Below are positions 9,423-12,866 of a stretch of 12,866 nt of DNA, one piece after another. Numbering within the stretch: position 1 is the first letter of the stretch; every line of letters begins with the position of its first letter. This stretch comes from Rhizobium sp. LCM 4573. GTDB lineage: Bacteria > Pseudomonadota > Alphaproteobacteria > Rhizobiales > Rhizobiaceae. Under the pieces are notes generated by a model. That model had not been told where the DNA came from, did not search any database, and saw only the letters and a list, made by a program, of their open reading frames with translations. A program made the position numbers and the translations under genes. The stretch spans positions 63,337 through 76,202 of the forward strand of contig NZ_MDDW01000001.1 in NCBI RefSeq assembly GCF_001854865.1, read 5' to 3'.

Positions 9423-9857
9423 TTACGCGGGAGGCAGACCGAAGCGCCCCTCCCTTGCCGCCGCCTGCGCGTCCGAGAACGCCTGCGGCCGCCATAGCTG
9501 AAAATGATCCGAGCGCCCGACGAAGGTAACCTCCGAAGTGATTCCCGTGAAGTCCCGGATGAAATCCGTGACCATCAATCGGCCTTCCGCATCGAGCCTC
9601 ATGAAGACGCCGCCGCCATGCACGAGCAGCGACATCCGGTTCGCTTCCGGCGAAAATGGATCGAAAGCCGCGATCTGACGCTCGTAACGATCGAGCAGAT
9701 CCGGACCTCCGACGCTGATCGCCGGATAGACGAAATCCTGGAGACAGTAGAGCTCCTGGATTTCGCGCGCCACCAGCACCGAACGGAAGCCCGCAGGCAC
9801 GGAAACCCGCCCCTTGGCATCGATCCTGTTGGTCGCATTCGACAAGAAGCGGCTCAT
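9423..9857 (-). CDS. mraZ: MraZ, transcriptional regulator of the division and cell wall cluster
   Basis: DNA-binding protein with two AbrB-like (SpoVT-AbrB/MraZ) repeats. Family members bind TGGGN direct repeats in their own promoter and regulate the dcw operon, usually as a ring-shaped oligomer. The product is 144 residues from the ATG at 9857. The signature DxKGR motif appears as DAKGR at 13-17 and, in the second repeat, as DAEGR at 89-93. [18 protein letters not shown] near the start is typical of rhizobial MraZ. A GTG at 9869 would add four residues (MSGV). The AGGGG at 9873-9877 is 3 nt before that GTG and 15 nt before the ATG, so neither spacing is good, and I kept the ATG because homologues start with a similar MxRFLSN. 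It is the first gene of the cluster, with matching boxes upstream at 10022-10056. Confidence 0.94.
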   Translation of the reverse strand: MSRFLSNATNRIDAKGRVSVPAGFRSVLVAREIQELYCLQDFVYPAISVGGPDLLDRYERQIAAFDPFSPEANRMSLLVHGGGVFMRLDAEGRLMVTDFIRDFTGITSEVTFVGRSDHFQLWRPQAFSDAQAAAREGRFGLPPA

Positions 9858-10021
9858 AACGCCGGACACCCGCCCCTACTCTTTCGACGGAGTACAAGCG
9901 CCCGCCGACACGCACCAAACCAAACAAAGTTCCGCATTCTGAGCAGGCATGCGCCCACTCGGCCGAAAAGCCGAAACTCCTTGATTTCCGGGCGCTCAAG
10001 CGCCTTTGCGCAGTGCACTTT

Positions 10022-10056
10022 TGGGATAACATGGGACCATATGGGCGTCAATGGGA
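10022..10056 (+). promoter_or_regulatory. Four TGGGN direct repeats, probable MraZ operator
   Basis: TGGGA occurs at 10022-10026, 10032-10036 and 10052-10056, and TGGGC at 10042-10046. The starts are exactly 10 bp apart, so each box is separated by 5 bp and all face the same side of the helix. MraZ in Escherichia coli is known to bind TGGGN repeats separated by 5 bp at its own promoter, and mraZ is the next gene. The boxes read on the plus strand while mraZ is transcribed from the minus strand. They overlay a candidate -35/-10, which fits autorepression by blocking RNA polymerase. Confidence 0.75.
10023..10051 (-). promoter_or_regulatory. Candidate mraZ (dcw operon) promoter
   Basis: On the minus strand TTGACG (10046-10051) is followed by a 17-bp spacer and TATCCC (10023-10028). 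The -35 is close to TTGACA. The -10 matches only the first three bases of TATAAT, so this is a moderate candidate. The predicted transcript would start near 10016, giving a leader of about 160 nt. An alternative upstream pair is TTGTTA (10108-10113) with TAAATA (10084-10089) at 18 bp. Confidence 0.45.
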
Positions 10057-10106
10057 AGCGGCCCGTCAGACGTGCCGCAACGGTATTTATTTATGAGCTG
10101 TTAAGT

Positions 10107-10121
10107 TTAACAAAGGATTAG
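10107..10121 (+). promoter_or_regulatory. Possible CtrA-type site (TTAA-N7-TTAG)
   Basis: TTAA at 10107-10110, seven bases, then TTAG at 10118-10121. This matches seven of the eight half-site bases of the CtrA consensus TTAA-N7-TTAA known in alphaproteobacteria. It lies in an AT-rich stretch, which raises the chance of coincidence, and overlaps the -35 of the alternative mraZ promoter. Confidence 0.2.
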
Positions 10122-10177
10122 CAAGAGCTTCCGAGAAGCCATCTCATCGGGTCTTTTCAACCCATCTGAAAAGTCCG

Positions 10178-10230
10178 GAAAATATCCCCTAAGGGCGCCA
10201 AGATTCGGGGCCCTGTCGGCGGGATATCTC
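10178..10230 (-). terminator. Probable rnpB terminator (nested stem-loop followed by Ts)
   Basis: On the minus strand, ATATCCC (10221-10227) pairs with GGGATAT (10182-10188). Inside it AGGGCCCC (10207-10214) pairs with GGCGCCCT (10192-10199), one mismatch, around a 7-nt loop GAATCTT. The outer arm runs into ATATTTTCC. The structure lies about 15-60 nt past the mature rnpB 3' end, in the right direction to stop transcription before the mraZ promoter. The T run is short and the inner spacer is uneven, so termination strength is uncertain. Confidence 0.45.
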
Positions 10231-10242
10231 ATAAAAGGATAG

Positions 10243-10680
10243 AAGAGCCAGTCGGCCTGTAAGCCGGGTTCTGTATGGCTCCGATGCGAGCACCGGAACG
10301 TGGCAGCCATTCATCTGGGACGATGCTTGCACACCGCCTCGCGCAACCCACCCGGATGACTGGCCCGGAAACCGGCTGTAGACGCGCTTTCGCGCGCCCC
10401 TCGTCATCCCTATTCGGTCTTGCTCCCGGTGGGGTTTACCGTGCCGCCGCTGTTGCCAGAGGCGCGGTGGGCTCTTACCCCACCCTTTCACCCTTACCCC
10501 GCCATTTCGGCCGCTCGACGAGCGGTGGAAAAAGCGGGGCGGTCTGCTTTCTGTGGCACTTTCCCTAGGGTCGCCCCCGCCGGATGTTATCCGGCACCGT
10601 GTTTCCGTGGAGCCCGGACTTTCCTCACCTCACCGCCTTTCGGCATTGGTGAAGCGCGGCTGCCCGGCCGACTGGCAAGC
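10243..10680 (-). ncRNA. rnpB: RNase P RNA, bacterial type A
   Basis: Catalytic RNA of ribonuclease P, which trims the 5' leader from pre-tRNAs. Reading the minus strand, conserved core segments appear in order: GAGGAAAGTCCGGGCTCC near the 5' end (about 10611-10628), GGCGACCCTAGGGAAAGTGCC with ACAGAAAGCAGACCGCC next, AAGGGTGAAAGGGTGGGGTAAGAGCCCACC in the middle, then GGTAAACCCCACCGGGAGCAAGACC with GAATAGGGATGAC, and finally ACAGAACCCGGCTTACAGGCC at the 3' end. The terminal P1 helix is a perfect 11-bp pairing of 10666-10676 with 10247-10257. A GCGC-GAAA-GCGC hairpin is also visible near 10390-10402. Ends are estimated from P1 and may be off by a few bases. The length of about 435 nt fits alphaproteobacteria. 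It lies between two protein operons on the same strand. Confidence 0.95.
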
Positions 10681-10685
10681 GGTAC

Positions 10686-10717
10686 ATAATGGAGATGCGC
10701 CCGGATTGCCACCACAA
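10686..10717 (-). promoter_or_regulatory. Weak candidate rnpB promoter
   Basis: On the minus strand CATTAT (10686-10691) sits about 8-10 nt before the estimated rnpB 5' end, a good place for a -10. The best -35-like match, TTGTGG (10712-10717), is 20 bp upstream, longer than the usual 17. The site lies in the 49-bp gap between the oxidase stop and rnpB. Confidence 0.3.
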
Positions 10718-10729
10718 TTGCCTCGGAGA

Positions 10730-11920
10730 TCAGAGGAAATCAGCCCTGAAATCCGTTTGATAGGCTTCGTCCTCGATCCTGCCGCGGAAAATCAGCTCGG
10801 CGCCCAGCCGGCCGATCTCGTCGGAACTCTTGGCGGCGGCACCGCATCCGCCGCTCAAGATACCGATACGATCGGACCTCGTCATAGCGATCGCCGGATA
10901 GCCGGTCGGCGTGAACGAGGTCACGCAGGCGGCCATCGAAGTGCGGGAAAGGTCGAGCTTCGGCATCAGCCGGCCCATGACTTCTGTCAGGTGCCGGTGG
11001 GTACTCTCCCGCCCGCCGGAACGGAACCACGCGCGTACCTCCGGCTCGGTCGGAAGCAGGAGATCGTCCGGATCGCCGCCGATCTTGAGATAGAGCTTGC
11101 CGTCCGGATAGCGCACCGGCGGCAGCAGATAGATACCGTCCTCGCCCTCGTGCCATTTCCAGATAAGCGAAGGCGTTGCACCCCAGAAATCCATCGCGGC
11201 TTCGTCCACCTCGTAGAAGGTGACCGTGCGCGCATAAACCTTCAGATCAAGACGCGCGCCTAAGAGATTCTCGTTGATGGAAAATCCTCCGGCGGCGACC
11301 AGCACCTTCTCCGCCGAATAGGCAGCACCCTCGACGGTCTCGACCGTCACCTTGCCCGCCTCCTGGCGAACGGAGGAAACGGTCGCGGAAATGATCGCCG
11401 TTCCCTGCCGTTCCGCAAGGAGAGCCTGCGCCTTTACCAGCCGTCGCGGATTGATGTGGCCGGCGTTCTGCGCCTCCCAGACACCCTCGCTTTCCGCCGG
11501 AAAGGAGAAATAAGGAAACCGCCGCACAAGATCGGCATCACCGAGCGTCTCGGTAGAAACGCCAAGACCATTTGCGGCATCAAGCACCTTTCCGACATAG
11601 GAAGGCGCCTCGGTTCGCTTCGGGCCGACGACCAGGCAGCCGGCCTCGGAATAGAAATCCACGCCGCTTTCGCGCGCAATCTCGGCATAGCGGGCAATGG
11701 AGCGGTTGGCGAGCAGCGCCCATACCGGATCGGGATCGATCGTGCGGGTGATGCGCGCCTCGTCGTAATGACTGGCGAAGACGCCTTGATGGCTCTTGTA
11801 ATCGGAAGGCTCCCCCGGACCGATCAGCGCGACGCCATCGGTCCATTGCGACAGGTGCCGCGCCGCAGCCGCCCCCATCATTCCACGCCCGATGATGATG
11901 TATTTGTAGTCAGCTGCCAT
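10730..11920 (-). CDS. FAD-dependent oxidoreductase, DAO / monomeric sarcosine oxidase-like
   Basis: A 396-residue flavoprotein of the D-amino acid oxidase superfamily; the substrate is not known from sequence. The N-terminus has the dinucleotide-binding IIIGRGMMGAAAARHL (8-23; GxGxxG at 11-16). SHYDEARITR at 50-59 resembles the SHHGDTRIIR active-site stretch of monomeric sarcosine oxidase (MSOX). SEAGCLVVGP at 91-100 matches the MSOX TGVLVFGP region. YLKIGGD at 277-283 places Lys279 where MSOX has its oxygen-activating Lys265. CVTSFTPTGYP at 332-342 places Cys332 where MSOX links FAD covalently (Cys315). I made these alignments by eye. There is no signal peptide or membrane segment, so it is probably cytoplasmic. 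It lies 15 bp after a paralogous gene, with GGGG just upstream of the ATG. Alternatives are N-methyl amino acid, glycine or pipecolate oxidase-like enzymes. Confidence 0.85.
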   Translation of the reverse strand: MAADYKYIIIGRGMMGAAAARHLSQWTDGVALIGPGEPSDYKSHQGVFASHYDEARITRTIDPDPVWALLANRSIARYAEIARESGVDFYSEAGCLVVGPKRTEAPSYVGKVLDAANGLGVSTETLGDADLVRRFPYFSFPAESEGVWEAQNAGHINPRRLVKAQALLAERQGTAIISATVSSVRQEAGKVTVETVEGAAYSAEKVLVAAGGFSINENLLGARLDLKVYARTVTFYEVDEAAMDFWGATPSLIWKWHEGEDGIYLLPPVRYPDGKLYLKIGGDPDDLLLPTEPEVRAWFRSGGRESTHRHLTEVMGRLMPKLDLSRTSMAACVTSFTPTGYPAIAMTRSDRIGILSGGCGAAAKSSDEIGRLGAELIFRGRIEDEAYQTDFRADFL

Positions 11921-11935
11921 TTCCCAATCCCCACT

Positions 11936-12866
11936 TCACCGAAATACGGGCACAAGCCTGCTGCCGAAATCGCTTTCCGGAATCTCGCCTTCATGCAGGA
12001 GAACGGCACCCAGGCGCCCCAGCTCGTCGGAGGATTTCGCGGCGACGAAATTGCCGCCCGTCAGCACCGCAATGCGTCGCGATTGCGCATAACCGATATA
12101 AGGATGGCCGGATGGCGTAAAGCTTGCGACGCAAGGTGCCGAGGTGACCGGGCAACCGGCAAGCGCCGGCATCAGCTTTTCCGCGATTTCCGCGAGCTTC
12201 TCTCGTTCGGCGGCATCGCCCTCCGAGTGGAAGCAGGAAACGATATCCTCGAGCCGGTCGAAGCTCCGCGATTCCGTATCGCCACCCAGCTTAAGATAGG
12301 TCCTGCCGTCCGGATAACGCACGGGAGGAAGAATGTAGACGTGATCCTCGTCCGTTTCACCGAAAACGATTGTCGATGGCATGTTGCCGAAAATAGCCTT
12401 CTCCCGATCGCCAAGCTCGTAGAAAACGACGGTGCGCGGCGCGATGCGCATATCGACCCAACGCGGCAGCAGGTCATTGAAATTGGTGAAGGCGCCGGCC
12501 GCGACCAAGACTTTTTCGGCGGTATGGATTTCACCTCCGCCGATCACCTCGACATGAGAGCCTGCGTCGCGCACCGAGGTGACGGTCGCATCGATGAGGG
12601 TTACTCCGTTGCTGGCGGCAAGCTTGGCTTGAGCTCTAACCAGCGCTCTCGGATTGATATGCCCTGCCCGGCGATGCTCATAAAAGCCGGTGAGATGCGG
12701 AGCGAAGGAAAATTGCGGAAAGCGTGACTGGAGATCGGACTGCGCGATCTTTTCGACATCGAGGCCGAGCGTGTCGCTGACGTCGAGGGCACGTCGCAGG
12801 TAATCCGTGGAGCGTTTCGGCTCTGGGCCGGCGAAGAGACATCCCGCCTCGGTATAGAAGCGAATG
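11936..12866 (-). CDS. FAD-dependent oxidoreductase, paralogue of the downstream gene, partial, N-terminus beyond right edge
   Basis: The minus-strand frame is open from 12866 to the TGA at 11936-11938, giving 309 residues. Compared with the neighbour, about 87 N-terminal residues are missing, including the FAD-binding GxGxxG. My translation at the edge begins IRFYTEAGCLFAGPEPKRS, parallel to VDFYSEAGCLVVGPKRTEA in the neighbour. Further shared blocks are AGHINPR, FYE, VYILPPVRYPDG (IYLLPPVRYPDG next door), YLKLGGD with the MSOX-like Lys, and CVASFTPSGHP with the candidate flavin-linking Cys. A GTG at 12574 could start a shorter product but would cut a conserved domain. The pair looks like a tandem duplication that has diverged, since in one 29-residue block (INPR to TVTSV) I count 18 identities. 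The genes probably form one transcript, this one first. The product should be a related amine or imino acid oxidase with a different substrate preference. Confidence 0.85.
   Translation of the reverse strand, partial: IRFYTEAGCLFAGPEPKRSTDYLRRALDVSDTLGLDVEKIAQSDLQSRFPQFSFAPHLTGFYEHRRAGHINPRALVRAQAKLAASNGVTLIDATVTSVRDAGSHVEVIGGGEIHTAEKVLVAAGAFTNFNDLLPRWVDMRIAPRTVVFYELGDREKAIFGNMPSTIVFGETDEDHVYILPPVRYPDGRTYLKLGGDTESRSFDRLEDIVSCFHSEGDAAEREKLAEIAEKLMPALAGCPVTSAPCVASFTPSGHPYIGYAQSRRIAVLTGGNFVAAKSSDELGRLGAVLLHEGEIPESDFGSRLVPVFR

Larger units (their letters stand above)
9858..10242. other. Intergenic regulatory region between rnpB and mraZ
   Basis: I find no gene here. From right to left along transcription it holds a nested inverted repeat likely to end rnpB (10182-10227), a smaller inverted repeat (10153-10173, CTTTTCA with a 7-nt loop, no T run), an AT-rich stretch (10084-10121) with a CtrA-like half match, four TGGGN boxes over a candidate promoter (10022-10056), and an mraZ leader of about 160 nt with two short hairpins (9991-10004 and 9959-9974). 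The 67-residue open frame at 10107-10310 overlaps rnpB and looks like no known protein. Confidence 0.6.

Noticed and set aside
10021..10029. DnaA-box-like TTATCCCAA on the minus strand
   Set aside because: It differs at two positions from TTATCCACA, is single, and is better explained as part of the TGGGA box array.
9409..10032. N-terminal extension of rsmH to a 549-residue protein
   Set aside because: The frame is open by GC bias but overlaps mraZ and the promoter region. The methyltransferase begins right after the ATG at 9408, which has its own ribosome binding site.
10153..10173. Inverted repeat CTTTTCA-N7-TGAAAAG as a terminator
   Set aside because: AT-rich 7-bp stem with no T run after it; the GC-rich nested repeat at 10182-10227 is a better rnpB terminator.
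10107..10568. Small open frames overlapping rnpB on both strands (for example 10107-10310 minus and 10275-10568 plus)
   Set aside because: They overlap a confidently identified structural RNA and resemble no protein.
11456..12727. A 423-residue plus-strand open frame across both oxidase genes
   Set aside because: It spans the boundary of two paralogous genes on the opposite strand and shows no protein family features.

Overview
The window looks like chromosomal DNA of an alphaproteobacterium, most likely Rhizobiaceae (Sinorhizobium/Ensifer, Rhizobium or Agrobacterium type). The reasons are high GC with strong third-position GC bias, the style of the Mur, Fts and MraZ proteins, and the sequence of the type A RNase P RNA. 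This placement is inference from recognised sequences, not from a database search. Every gene I accept lies on the minus strand, so transcription runs from right to left.

Positions 1-9857 hold the front part of the division and cell wall (dcw) cluster in its classical order: mraZ, rsmH, ftsL, ftsI, murE, murF, mraY, murD and ftsW, the last cut by the left edge. Most junctions are very tight: 14 bp, 3 bp, a 1-nt TGATG overlap, 69 bp, a 4-nt ATGA overlap, 23 bp, 5 bp and 3 bp. This points to one transcript with translational coupling. MurD, MurE and MurF build the UDP-MurNAc-pentapeptide, MraY moves it to the lipid carrier, and FtsW with FtsI and FtsL polymerises and crosslinks septal peptidoglycan. 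RsmH methylates 16S rRNA, and MraZ is the cluster's DNA-binding regulator.

Positions 9858-10242 are a regulatory intergenic region. It holds four TGGGN boxes at an exact 10-bp period (10022-10056), laid over a candidate -35/-10 promoter. Downstream of that is a leader of about 160 nt with two small hairpins, and upstream is an AT-rich stretch with a CtrA-like half match. A nested inverted repeat followed by Ts probably ends rnpB.

Positions 10243-10680 encode the RNase P RNA (rnpB), also on the minus strand, recognisable by its conserved cores and a perfect 11-bp P1 helix.

Positions 10730-12866 hold two tandem paralogous FAD-dependent amine-oxidase-type enzymes of the DAO/monomeric sarcosine oxidase family, 15 bp apart. 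The upstream copy is cut by the right edge. Both keep a Cys aligned with the flavin-linking Cys of monomeric sarcosine oxidase. I see no mobile element, tRNA, CRISPR array or obviously new system. The regulatory region before mraZ and the oxidase pair are the parts most worth a second look.
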